Assembly: GCA_030653405.1 (NCBI GenBank)
Contig: JAURZO010000159.1
Location: 1 to 25,335 of the forward strand
Source of the DNA: Zwartia sp.
Lineage (GTDB): Bacteria > Pseudomonadota > Gammaproteobacteria > Burkholderiales > Burkholderiaceae_B
Direction: 5' to 3'
Length of the DNA stretch: 25,335 nt
Each line of letters opens with the position of its first letter. Position 1 is the stretch's first letter. This document shows, one piece after another, positions 7,496-15,092 of the stretch. Both the position numbers and the translations under genes were made by a program. Below the pieces are notes generated by a model that saw only the letters and a program-made list of their open reading frames with translations, was not told where the DNA came from and made no database searches.

Positions 7496-9094
7496 ATGGA
7501 TCGCAGAAAATTTTTGGTGACGTCTTCAGCCACTGCTGCAGCCTTGTCGTTGCCTGCAGCGTTCAAAGTACATGCCGCGGCGCCGGCGAAGCTATTTCGC
7601 TGGGTTCCGCATGCGGACCTGACCATTCTGGATCCGATGTTCAGTACGGTCTTTATTACGAATATTCATTCCCAGCTGGTTTTTGACACCCTATACGGGT
7701 TGGATGATCAATATCAACCCCATCCGCAAATGGCCTCCGGTCATGAGGTGGATGGTACAGGCCTGATCTGGAAAATCACGTTGCGCGATGGGCTGAAATT
7801 CCATGACGGATCGCCAGTGCGCGCGCAGGACGCGGTGGCGAGTTTGAATCGCTGGTCCAAAAAAGATCTGATGGGTCGATCGCTGATGGATGCGACAGAG
7901 TCTTTGACTGTGATCGATGACAAGACTTTTCAGTTCAAACTTAAAAAGAAATTCCCACTGATTTTGCACGCGATTGCGCGTCCAACCGGCAGTATGTGCT
8001 GCATCATGCCCGAGAAGCTTGCGCTCACGCCTGACAACGTTCAGGTCAAAGTGATGAACGGCTCTGGTCCGTTTAAATTTGTGCATGATCAATGGGTTTC
8101 AGGCTCTCAGGCCGTCTATCAAAAATTTAACGAGTATGTACCCAGTAGCAATAAGCTCAAGCCACAGTTCACCTCGGGTCCAAAGCTTGTTCATATTGAG
8201 CAGGTGAAGTGGCAGATCATTCCAGACAGCGCAACGGCGGTCGCGGCATTGCGCAATAACGAGGTCGATGGTGTCGAGCATATTGATTCCGATTTTCTGC
8301 CTGTCCTGAAAAAAGACCGCAACATCACGTTGATCAAACGCACATTGCCGTCTATTTCTTTGATGCGTTTTAACCATCTTCATCCTCCCTTTGATAACAA
8401 GCTGATGCGGCAAGCGATATTGGCTGCTGTCAGTCAGACTGAATACATGATGGCGATGAACGGACCGGATTTTCCCGAGTTCTGGAGTGATCAGTGTGGC
8501 GTGTTCGTCCCGGGTTCGCCGATGAGTAGTGATGCTGGCATGGACAAGCTATTGAGTAAGCGCGACCTCAACAAAGCTCGCGCGATGATCAAAGAAGCAG
8601 GGTACAAGGGCGAGACGGTGGTGATTCTCGATCCGGTGGACTACGCCATATTCCATACTGCGGCGCTGGTGACTGCGGACTTGTTCAAGAAACTTGGCAT
8701 TAAAACTGACGTTCAGGCCATGAACTGGGGCACGTTGATGCAACGTCGCAACAGTCAGGAACCTCCGTCAGCAGGCGGCTGGAACGTTGCCTTTACTGCG
8801 AACACTGGCCCCAACAATCTGGATCCTGCTGGACACCTCGCGATCCGCGGTACAGGTAAAAAGGCTTGGTTCGGGTGGCCAACCAGTGAACGCATTGAGC
8901 AACTGCGCCAAGACTGGTTTGACGCGGAATCTCTCGAGGAACAAAAGAAAATCTGCCGTGAACTGCAGATTCAGGTGTTTGAGGACGTTCCCTACATTCC
9001 TTTGGGCGCGAACTATCCGGTCTCGGCGATCCGCAAAGACTGGGTGGATTTCCAGCCACAGATGCCGCTTTTCTACACCTTGCGTAAAGCTTAA
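7496..9094 (+). CDS. Family 5 (SBP_bac_5) peptide-binding protein of the ABC importer
   Basis: The 532-residue periplasmic receptor has a twin-arginine signal, MDRRKFLVTSSATAAALSL, with probable cleavage after VHA near residue 27. This suggests export in a folded state. The mature part shows family 5 features: the LDPMFSTVFITNIHSQLVFDT-like start region (given here only in part), an LRDGLKFHDGSPVRAQDAV stretch near 93-111, and PTGSMCCIMPEKLA in place of the usual lid sequence. The C-terminus (PLGANYPVSAIRKDW) is also typical. A clear ribosome site (GGGAGAG) precedes the ATG at 7496, 24 bases after the ATPase stop. It sits late in the operon, just before the M81 peptidase gene. Ligand is predicted to be a peptide or peptide-like compound, with low certainty on identity. 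Confidence 0.93.
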   Translation: MDRRKFLVTSSATAAALSLPAAFKVHAAAPAKLFRWVPHADLTILDPMFSTVFITNIHSQLVFDTLYGLDDQYQPHPQMASGHEVDGTGLIWKITLRDGLKFHDGSPVRAQDAVASLNRWSKKDLMGRSLMDATESLTVIDDKTFQFKLKKKFPLILHAIARPTGSMCCIMPEKLALTPDNVQVKVMNGSGPFKFVHDQWVSGSQAVYQKFNEYVPSSNKLKPQFTSGPKLVHIEQVKWQIIPDSATAVAALRNNEVDGVEHIDSDFLPVLKKDRNITLIKRTLPSISLMRFNHLHPPFDNKLMRQAILAAVSQTEYMMAMNGPDFPEFWSDQCGVFVPGSPMSSDAGMDKLLSKRDLNKARAMIKEAGYKGETVVILDPVDYAIFHTAALVTADLFKKLGIKTDVQAMNWGTLMQRRNSQEPPSAGGWNVAFTANTGPNNLDPAGHLAIRGTGKKAWFGWPTSERIEQLRQDWFDAESLEEQKKICRELQIQVFEDVPYIPLGANYPVSAIRKDWVDFQPQMPLFYTLRKA

Positions 9095-9114
9095 TCACAG
9101 GAGTTTGTTTAACA

Positions 9115-10653
9115 ATGAAAAAGAACCCCAAAATCGCCATCGCTGGTTTTGCGCTTGAGGCCAATAGTTTTTCTCCTGTTTCCATTCGTGAGGACTTTGA
9201 AAAGTCTTGCTGGTACGAAGGAGAGATCATTACGGAGTTGGCGCGTCAGATAAGCAATTTGCCTGCGGAGGTGACGGGGTTTTACGCGCGCATGGACGAG
9301 CATATGCCATGGACGGCTGCACCCATCATCGTGATTGGTGCGCCGCCTGGCGGTCCAGTCGTGGAGTCGGTCTGGAGCGAGTTCATGCAAAAGCTTGAAC
9401 AGGGTTTGCGCGCAGCCATGCCTTTGGATGCCGTATACGTGGCCAATCACGGCGCATCGAGTGCGGAGCATCTCGATGATACCGAAGGCGACATGATGAG
9501 CATGATCCGTTCGATCGTCGGGCTCGATGTGCCTGTGATCGCCACCCATGATTTGCATTGCAACGTGTCGGAACGTACGGTGGATGCGCTGGATGCGCTG
9601 ATTAGTTATCGCACCAATCCACACGTTGATCAGCGCGAGCGGGCCGCCGAGGCTGCCGATTTGATGGTCGAGATGCTCAATGGGATGAAAACACAAAAAG
9701 CGTTTATTCGTATGCCGATTACGCCTCCTTCGGTGACGCTATTGACGGTGCGTGGCCCTTATGCGGACCTCATCAATATGGGCACGGCGATGATGCAGTC
9801 ACCCTCTGAAGGCCCGATCGCAAACGTTTCAGTTTCTGCAGGTTTTGTATTTTCTGATTTGCCGAAATGCGGGATCACGATCACTGTGACCTCCCGCGGC
9901 GATCTGGCTGCTGCACGTCGTTGCGCACTCAAGATTGCACGCGCTGCCTGGGCCGATCGCGGTCGTTATGTGCCTGATATGCTGGAGATTCCTCAGGCGC
10001 TTGAAAAAGCAACGCAGACCAAAATTCCTTTGTTGTTCGCTGATGTTGCGGATAACCCAGGTGGAGGAGGGCGTGGCAATACGGCCTGGCTGCTGTCCGC
10101 TTTTAATGACGCAAAAATTCCGGGTGTCTTGTTGGGGGTGTTCATCGATCCTGAGCTGGCGCAACAGGCCCATCAGGCTGGTGAGGGCGGCGAGTTTGAT
10201 GCCGTCTTTAATGCGACAGAAAGCCAGTTTTCAAAGCGCTATACCGCACGAGCACGCGTACTGAAACTGACGAATGGTGATTGTCTCGGTCGACGCGGTA
10301 TCCTCAAGGGTAAAAAGTTTTCGCTTGGTGCTTCAGCCTTGATTGAGTTGGTGGAGACGGGCACCCAAGTCGTGGTGGGCAGTTTGCGCCGTCAGCTCTG
10401 TGATCCGGCCATGCTCGAAATGCACGGCATCGATATCTCCAAAGTACGGATCTTGATCGTGAAAAGTCGCGGCCATTACCGTGCCGGTTTCGATGAATAT
10501 TTCCCGGAGGCTCAAATTTTCGACGTTGACAGTCCTGGACTCACAACGCCCAATCTCAAAAATGTTGATTTCAAACGCCTGCCCAGGCCCGTGTTTCCAA
10601 TCGATCAAGACGCGACATGGAGCGAACCGGACTGGGCTAGGACTCTGTCCTAA
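9115..10653 (+). CDS. M81-family metallopeptidase (MlrC/microcystinase-like)
   Basis: The 512-residue protein belongs to the M81 family, whose known member MlrC opens the linear breakdown products of the cyclic peptide microcystin. No signal peptide is seen, so it should act in the cytoplasm. H112 (NHGA), D146 and H148 (THDLHCN) and H170 (RTNPH) are spaced as I recall for the MlrC zinc and active-site residues; E15 in FALEANSF may be the further acidic residue. The C-terminal DUF1485-type half has DVADNPGGGGRGN near 303-315. It follows the importer receptor by 20 bases with GGAG before the ATG, so it is the last gene of the operon. It probably hydrolyses what the importer brings in. The true substrate is unknown, and most M81 proteins in heterotrophs have nothing to do with microcystin. 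Confidence 0.9.
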   Translation: MKKNPKIAIAGFALEANSFSPVSIREDFEKSCWYEGEIITELARQISNLPAEVTGFYARMDEHMPWTAAPIIVIGAPPGGPVVESVWSEFMQKLEQGLRAAMPLDAVYVANHGASSAEHLDDTEGDMMSMIRSIVGLDVPVIATHDLHCNVSERTVDALDALISYRTNPHVDQRERAAEAADLMVEMLNGMKTQKAFIRMPITPPSVTLLTVRGPYADLINMGTAMMQSPSEGPIANVSVSAGFVFSDLPKCGITITVTSRGDLAAARRCALKIARAAWADRGRYVPDMLEIPQALEKATQTKIPLLFADVADNPGGGGRGNTAWLLSAFNDAKIPGVLLGVFIDPELAQQAHQAGEGGEFDAVFNATESQFSKRYTARARVLKLTNGDCLGRRGILKGKKFSLGASALIELVETGTQVVVGSLRRQLCDPAMLEMHGIDISKVRILIVKSRGHYRAGFDEYFPEAQIFDVDSPGLTTPNLKNVDFKRLPRPVFPIDQDATWSEPDWARTLS

Positions 10654-10664
10654 TTAGAATGGCG

Positions 10665-12242
10665 TCAAGGCTTAGGGTGTAACGCGGGATAGGGGCCGTC
10701 GGTGAGTGTGTGCATGTCAAGCACGAGACGGCTGACTTGGCGACGGCTGATTTTCCCTTGCGGATTGCGCGGAAGCGCGGACACCGCGATGTACATACGC
10801 GGACGTTTGTGTTTGGACATGCCTGCGACAAGCCGTTCACATTCTTCTTGCCAGCCCGCTTGCGCGGCCTCTCCTACCGCGATGATGATCTCACCCCAAT
10901 AGTCCGAAGCCAGAGACGTGACACAGATTTGGCTACAGTAGGTGTTTGATGCAAGCTCGGCCTCAATTTCGTCAGGGTTGACTCTGTATCCTCCTGACTT
11001 GATGACATCGGCCACTCGTCCCGTCAGAATCAAACGGCCAGCGGTATCCAGATAACCAAGATCACCCGTGTGATGCCAGCCCTCAGGGGTGTGCGGGCGA
11101 AAGCCGTTGGCATCAATCAGACCGGCCGACATATGTGGTGAGCGCAGCAGAACTTCACCATGCGGCGATTCAGGGTCGGAGGGTGCCTCAATGCTGATTT
11201 CAACCCCTGAGGCAGGCCAGCCGACGCAAGCACCTGGTGGCACTTCCGCCTGCATAAAGTAGGCATTTGTGTCGGCTCGATCAAGAATGGTGATGGGGTT
11301 CACACATTCTGATTTTCCAAAGGTGATGCGAACCTTGGCGCCGAACATGGCGTGCGCTCTTTGATATAGCGCGGGGGTCAGTGGTTGCGTCCCTGTAAAG
11401 ATACATTGCACGGCAGGGTATTTTTTAGGTGCAAGTGCACCAGTGATTTTTGCAAGCACTGTGGGTGGGGCAAAGATCGCCTCCAGAGAGTTGCTGTCTA
11501 ACAAAGGCGCGATTCGGTCAATGTTTACACCATCATGTAAAACGATCGTGCCACCATGATCAAGCCAGGCGTAGGTCAAAAGCGATGAGCCGTGAACAAA
11601 GGGTGTCATCAGCAGGATACGCGCGCCGCGGCCGGGTACGAAAGGCAAGGAGGCTTTGAGCAGTTGTTCGCCTTGCCAGCGCGCGCCATGGGTGTAGAGC
11701 ACCCCCTTGGGCTTGCCCGTTGTGCCGGAGGTAAACAATATCCGTCCGGGAGTTTGTGCAGAGATCGAGGGGAGAGCAGTGAGGTTGACTTGGTGACTGA
11801 CGTGCGCTTGGTTGTCGTTTGGAACTGGCTGCAGCGTGTTGATTGTCGCTGAATCAATCAAGGTCAGACCAAGTGCCGCGATGTCTTGAGCACGGCGCTC
11901 CAGTGACACCACCTCTTTAAACTTTGCCAGCTGTGCACACCAAGCGATTTCATCTTGCGTATAGCTCCAGCTCAACGGTGTTTCGCAAGCGCCTGCTAAA
12001 CGCACACCATAGGACACCCATACGGCATCGACACTATTTGGCATGAGTGTGGCGACGGGATCGCCTGGACGAATCCCTCTTGCGATTAAGTGGCTGGCAA
12101 GCGCGTGGGCGCGCAGGTTCAGCTGTTCATAAGTGAGTGTCTTGGCTTCTCCATCGACTGCCGCAAGCGCGTGACTGAAGCGCTTTGCCAGAGTGTGCAA
12201 GCTGGCTGACCAGGAGATGGGCATGTCGGAAAATTGACTCAT
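10665..12242 (-). CDS. AMP-forming acyl-CoA synthetase (class I adenylate-forming)
   Basis: The 525-residue enzyme should activate a carboxylic acid to its acyl-AMP and then to its CoA thioester. The phosphate-binding motif is at 171-180 (TSGTTGKPKG). The hinge and adenine region reads GWHHTGDLGYLDTAGRL with GRVADVIKSGGYRVNPDEIE after it, and the catalytic lysine is near 497 (NPQGKISRR). All key motifs are intact. The binding-pocket sequence does not resemble a specific well-known class such as acetate or 4-coumarate ligase, so the acid is not assigned. The gene converges on the M81 gene, with only 11 bases between stop codons. It is divergent from the second Bug receptor gene, sharing a 173-base regulatory gap. 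That placement fits a role in a pathway for an imported organic acid. Confidence 0.9.
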   Translation of the reverse strand: MSQFSDMPISWSASLHTLAKRFSHALAAVDGEAKTLTYEQLNLRAHALASHLIARGIRPGDPVATLMPNSVDAVWVSYGVRLAGACETPLSWSYTQDEIAWCAQLAKFKEVVSLERRAQDIAALGLTLIDSATINTLQPVPNDNQAHVSHQVNLTALPSISAQTPGRILFTSGTTGKPKGVLYTHGARWQGEQLLKASLPFVPGRGARILLMTPFVHGSSLLTYAWLDHGGTIVLHDGVNIDRIAPLLDSNSLEAIFAPPTVLAKITGALAPKKYPAVQCIFTGTQPLTPALYQRAHAMFGAKVRITFGKSECVNPITILDRADTNAYFMQAEVPPGACVGWPASGVEISIEAPSDPESPHGEVLLRSPHMSAGLIDANGFRPHTPEGWHHTGDLGYLDTAGRLILTGRVADVIKSGGYRVNPDEIEAELASNTYCSQICVTSLASDYWGEIIIAVGEAAQAGWQEECERLVAGMSKHKRPRMYIAVSALPRNPQGKISRRQVSRLVLDMHTLTDGPYPALHPKP

Positions 12243-12344
12243 ATGGTTTACGCTAATTCATTGTTTTTATGTAAGATCGTGCGGCATTTTATGCTTCAAT
12301 ACATTTTTGTCCGTTTGAGAAGACGATGACAGGCCACTTGATTA

Positions 12345-12374
12345 TTGGTTACAGCCGCCAAGAATAGCTATAGT
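12345..12374 (+). promoter_or_regulatory. Predicted promoter of the second Bug receptor gene
   Basis: TTGGTT (12345-12350) and TATAGT (12369-12374) are 18 bp apart, with an expected start near 12381. A strong ribosome site, AGGAGG, precedes the ATG at 12416. No convincing promoter was found for the divergent acyl-CoA synthetase gene in the same gap. Confidence 0.45.
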
Positions 12375-12415
12375 TCCTAAGAAGCTTTTTTAAATGCAGT
12401 CGACAGGAGGCAGTC

Positions 12416-13480
12416 ATGAATCATAAATTCAATAAAAATTCAGATCAGAGTTTACAAGCGCAGCAATCAGATGCTGTTGAACATAGTCCTCTGCGCCGTT
12501 CGTTATTAGGCATGGCAGGGATTTCGGTCGTAAGCGGCGGTTTGGGTTTGACATCAACCGCATTTGCTCAGGCTGCCTATCCGAATAAACCTCTCAAGAT
12601 TATTATTCCTTGGCCTCCCGGTCAGGCGACTGACCTAGCCGGTCGCGCGATGGCGATGGGTTTGACCAAACTATTGGGTCAAACTGTTGTCGCCGACAAC
12701 AGGGCAGGAGCAGGCGGCATGATCGGCACAGATGTCGTTGCTAAATCCGCTCCAGATGGTTACACACTGTTAGCCGGTTCGGCGGGTCCTCTGTCGATTG
12801 CACCTTTGTTGCAGAAAACACCTTACGATGTCACAAAGGACTTTACCCCGATTGCGATGGCAGGATTGTCACCCTACATTCTCTCGGTCAATCCCAATTT
12901 TCCGGCAAAAGACGCCAAAGAGTTTGTCGCGTTGGTTAAGGCTAATCCCGGCAAATACACTTTTGCCTCGTCCGGAACGGGTGCAACGGCGCACTTGGTT
13001 GCCGAGGCGTTTAATGCCGCTTTGGGTCTCAAAGCCGTGCACGTGCCTTACAAGGGTTCATCTCCTGCGTTGGCTGATGTGTTGGCTGGGCGTGTGGACT
13101 ACTGCCTCGAAACCGCGGCTGCCACCATGCCTTTTATTCGGGATGGCAGACTCAAAGGCTTGGGTGTTTCGCTGGAAAAAGGGAGTGTGGTCACGCCAGG
13201 TATCCCTCCTTTGGCGACAGCAGCGGGTATTCCAGGTTTTAACTTAGGTGCATGGATTGGTTTGGTTGGACCTGCCGGACTGCCTAAAAATGTCACTGAC
13301 CGCTTGGAAAGTGCTATGCAAGAAATCATGCAGGCCCCCGATACGCGTGAGCTATTTATGCGGATTGCCCTGGAGGTCAATTTCCGTCAAGGGCGTGAGT
13401 TCTTGCAGTACCTCGAAGGCATGCGTGTCGAGTTCACAGACGTCATCAAACGCAATAACATCAAGGTCGATCCAGTCTGA
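12416..13480 (+). CDS. Bug/TctC-family periplasmic solute-binding receptor with long Tat-like leader
   Basis: This 354-residue Bug receptor is related to the one at 1411-2394 and shares YPNKPLKIIIPWPPG, VVAKSAPDGYTLL, FASSGTGATAHL and HVPYKGSSPALADVL. Its N-terminus is unusually long: about 25 polar residues, then LRRSLLGMAG (27-28 RR), a hydrophobic core and a likely cleavage after AFA near 50. This resembles a twin-arginine signal rather than a Sec one. AGGAGG before the ATG at 12416 supports the start. The gene has its own promoter and a clear terminator at 13520-13555. It sits between a CoA ligase gene and a molybdenum hydroxylase operon, so its ligand may be the acid those enzymes degrade. 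No tctA/tctB partner genes are present. Confidence 0.92.
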   Translation: MNHKFNKNSDQSLQAQQSDAVEHSPLRRSLLGMAGISVVSGGLGLTSTAFAQAAYPNKPLKIIIPWPPGQATDLAGRAMAMGLTKLLGQTVVADNRAGAGGMIGTDVVAKSAPDGYTLLAGSAGPLSIAPLLQKTPYDVTKDFTPIAMAGLSPYILSVNPNFPAKDAKEFVALVKANPGKYTFASSGTGATAHLVAEAFNAALGLKAVHVPYKGSSPALADVLAGRVDYCLETAAATMPFIRDGRLKGLGVSLEKGSVVTPGIPPLATAAGIPGFNLGAWIGLVGPAGLPKNVTDRLESAMQEIMQAPDTRELFMRIALEVNFRQGREFLQYLEGMRVEFTDVIKRNNIKVDPV

Positions 13481-13519
13481 TTTTCCTGTTTATTTGTAGC
13501 CGGATCGATTTATTTAATG

Positions 13520-13555
13520 GCCCGCCGGAAATCTTGATCGGTGGGCTATTTTTTT
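13520..13555 (+). terminator. Intrinsic terminator after the second Bug receptor gene
   Basis: GCCCGCCG (13520-13527) pairs with CGGTGGGC (13539-13546), one G-T wobble, across an 11-base loop. TATTTTTTT follows at 13547-13555. Position 40 bases after the stop codon and the T-run support a Rho-independent terminator, separating the receptor transcript from the Mo-hydroxylase operon. Confidence 0.85.
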
Positions 13556-13636
13556 GAGTTGCCAGATGGTTTGCTTCATCATCTCGGACAACATAAGCTC
13601 CAATTTGGTGCGCGGCACAGGACGATTGTGCGGACT

Positions 13637-13672
13637 TGGCTCAAAGGGCTCGCGCCCTGACAAAAAGAGCCA
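13637..13672. other. Nested hairpin in the leader of the Mo-hydroxylase operon
   Basis: TGGCTC (13637-13642) pairs with GAGCCA (13667-13672). An inner stem, AGGGC (13645-13649) with GCCCT (13654-13658), closes a four-base loop. The element lies in the 185-base gap between the terminator and the FAD-subunit gene, about 70 bases before its ATG. It could be an operator or an RNA leader structure. It is short, and chance is possible. Confidence 0.3.
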
Positions 13673-13740
13673 TGAATAGAATAGAATGATTGCAGTAAAT
13701 ACAAGTGGAAAAGGTTCAGACAAATGACCGGGGAAGCGAG

Positions 13741-14610
13741 ATGATTGAAATGCGTTTTGAACAGCCCAAAACCGCCGAGGCAGCCTCCGCGCTGTTGGCC
13801 GGCACACAAGGTTTGGCTAAGGTGCTGTCAGGTGGGACTGATTTGATGATTCATATGCGTAATGGCAATGTGAAACCAGAGTTAGTCTTGGATGTAAAAG
13901 GTATCGCTGAAATGAACACAATCGCCGTTGAAGACGGCGGTTATCGTTTTGGGGCCGCAGTTTCCTGTATGCAGTTGCTTGAGAACACGGCCTTTGCAGA
14001 AACTTGGCCAGGCGTGATCGATGGTGCCAATCTGGTCGGGTCGATCCAGGTACGTGGCCGCGCGACTGTCGCAGGTAATCTGTGTAATGCTTCGCCAGCC
14101 GCGGACACCGTGCCTGCCATGATCGCCGCAGGTGCGATTGCACGTGTGGTGGGCCCCAAGGGCCGCCGCGAAGTCCCAGTTGAGGATATCCCTGCAGGGC
14201 CAGGTAAAACGACACTTGAAAAAGGCGAGTTAATTGTCTCTTTCTTCTTGCCTAAACGTGCACCACGTTCAGGTGACGCTTATCTGCGCTTCACACCTCG
14301 TACAGAGATGGACATTGCAGTGGTGGGCGTTGGTTTGAGCCTCACCCTTGACGCTAACGATGTTTGTATCGCAGCCCGAGTCAGCTTGGGTGCAGTCGCT
14401 GAACGCGCGTTGTTAGTTCCCGAGGCCGCAGCCGCCTTGATCGGAACCAAAGTCGATGAGGCCGCGCTGGCCAAGCTCGCCGCCGCCGCAAGCGCAGCGG
14501 CTCGTCCGATTGATGACAAGCGTGGTACCAAGGTGTTCCGTACCAAATTAGCAGGTGTGTTGGCTCGTCGCGCCGCCGAAAAAGCGCTCAGCAGAGCGAA
14601 GGGGAATTAA
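13741..14610 (+). CDS. FAD-binding subunit of a xanthine-oxidase-family Mo hydroxylase (CoxM-like)
   Basis: The 289-residue medium subunit passes electrons from the iron-sulfur subunit to an acceptor through FAD. FAD contacts are visible in VLSGGTDL (28-35) and GSIQVRGRATVAGNLCNASP (100-119), both classic for this family. The length is that of ordinary CO-dehydrogenase/xanthine-dehydrogenase medium chains, with no inserted [4Fe-4S] loop as in 4-hydroxybenzoyl-CoA reductase. A GTG at 13705 is in frame, but the ATG at 13741, preceded by GGGGAAGCGAG, fits the family start and is chosen. The iron-sulfur subunit gene follows after three bases. Electrons probably go to the respiratory chain or another carrier, but the acceptor is not encoded here. 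Confidence 0.93.
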   Translation: MIEMRFEQPKTAEAASALLAGTQGLAKVLSGGTDLMIHMRNGNVKPELVLDVKGIAEMNTIAVEDGGYRFGAAVSCMQLLENTAFAETWPGVIDGANLVGSIQVRGRATVAGNLCNASPAADTVPAMIAAGAIARVVGPKGRREVPVEDIPAGPGKTTLEKGELIVSFFLPKRAPRSGDAYLRFTPRTEMDIAVVGVGLSLTLDANDVCIAARVSLGAVAERALLVPEAAAALIGTKVDEAALAKLAAAASAAARPIDDKRGTKVFRTKLAGVLARRAAEKALSRAKGN

Positions 14611-14613
14611 TCA

Positions 14614-15090
14614 ATGTCTAAGCATCACATCACAACCGTCATCAACGGTGATCCAGTGGAGTTTTTGTGCGCAGCGAATCAATCGCTGTTGGATGTACTT
14701 CGTAATGATCTAAACATGACCGGCACCAAAGAAGGTTGCGGTACCGGCGATTGTGGCGCCTGTAGTGTCACCCTTGATGGTCGTCTGGTCTGCTCTTGTC
14801 TGGTCCTCGGTGTCGAGGCGCAAGGCAAGACCATTCAAACAATCGAAGGCATGGCGAATGGCGAGCAACTCCATGTGTTGCAGCGCAAATTCCTTGAGCA
14901 CGCGGCTTTGCAGTGCGGGATTTGCACGCCAGGATTCTTGATTGCTGCGCGTTCCTTGCTTGAGCGCAATCCTGATCCCACCGAAGAAGAGGTTCGTTTC
15001 TGGTTGGCAGGTAATTTGTGCCGTTGCACGGGTTACAACAAAATCATCGAAGCGGTGCTTGATGCCGCGCGCGAATTGCGGGGAGCCTAA
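14614..15090 (+). CDS. [2Fe-2S] subunit of a xanthine-oxidase-family Mo hydroxylase (CoxS-like)
   Basis: The 158-residue small subunit carries two [2Fe-2S] clusters relaying electrons from the molybdenum site to FAD. The plant-ferredoxin-type N-terminal cluster uses C42, C47, C50 (GCGTGDCGAC) and C62 (C60 is adjacent in sequence and an alternative). The C-terminal helical domain holds the second cluster with C101, C104 (CGIC) and C136, C138 (CRC). All eight ligands are present, so the electron path should be complete. It lacks the Tat leader seen in some periplasmic relatives, so a cytoplasmic enzyme is expected. AAGGGGA before the ATG and gaps of three and two bases to its neighbours show tight operon coupling. 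Confidence 0.95.
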   Translation: MSKHHITTVINGDPVEFLCAANQSLLDVLRNDLNMTGTKEGCGTGDCGACSVTLDGRLVCSCLVLGVEAQGKTIQTIEGMANGEQLHVLQRKFLEHAALQCGICTPGFLIAARSLLERNPDPTEEEVRFWLAGNLCRCTGYNKIIEAVLDAARELRGA

Positions 15091-15092
15091 TC

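Noticed and set aside
13514..13807. A minus-strand open frame of 97 residues with a plausible hydrophobic stretch
   Set aside because: It overlaps the FAD-subunit start and the terminator hairpin, has no recognisable family pattern, and lacks a ribosome site. A decayed gene remnant cannot be excluded but is not supported.
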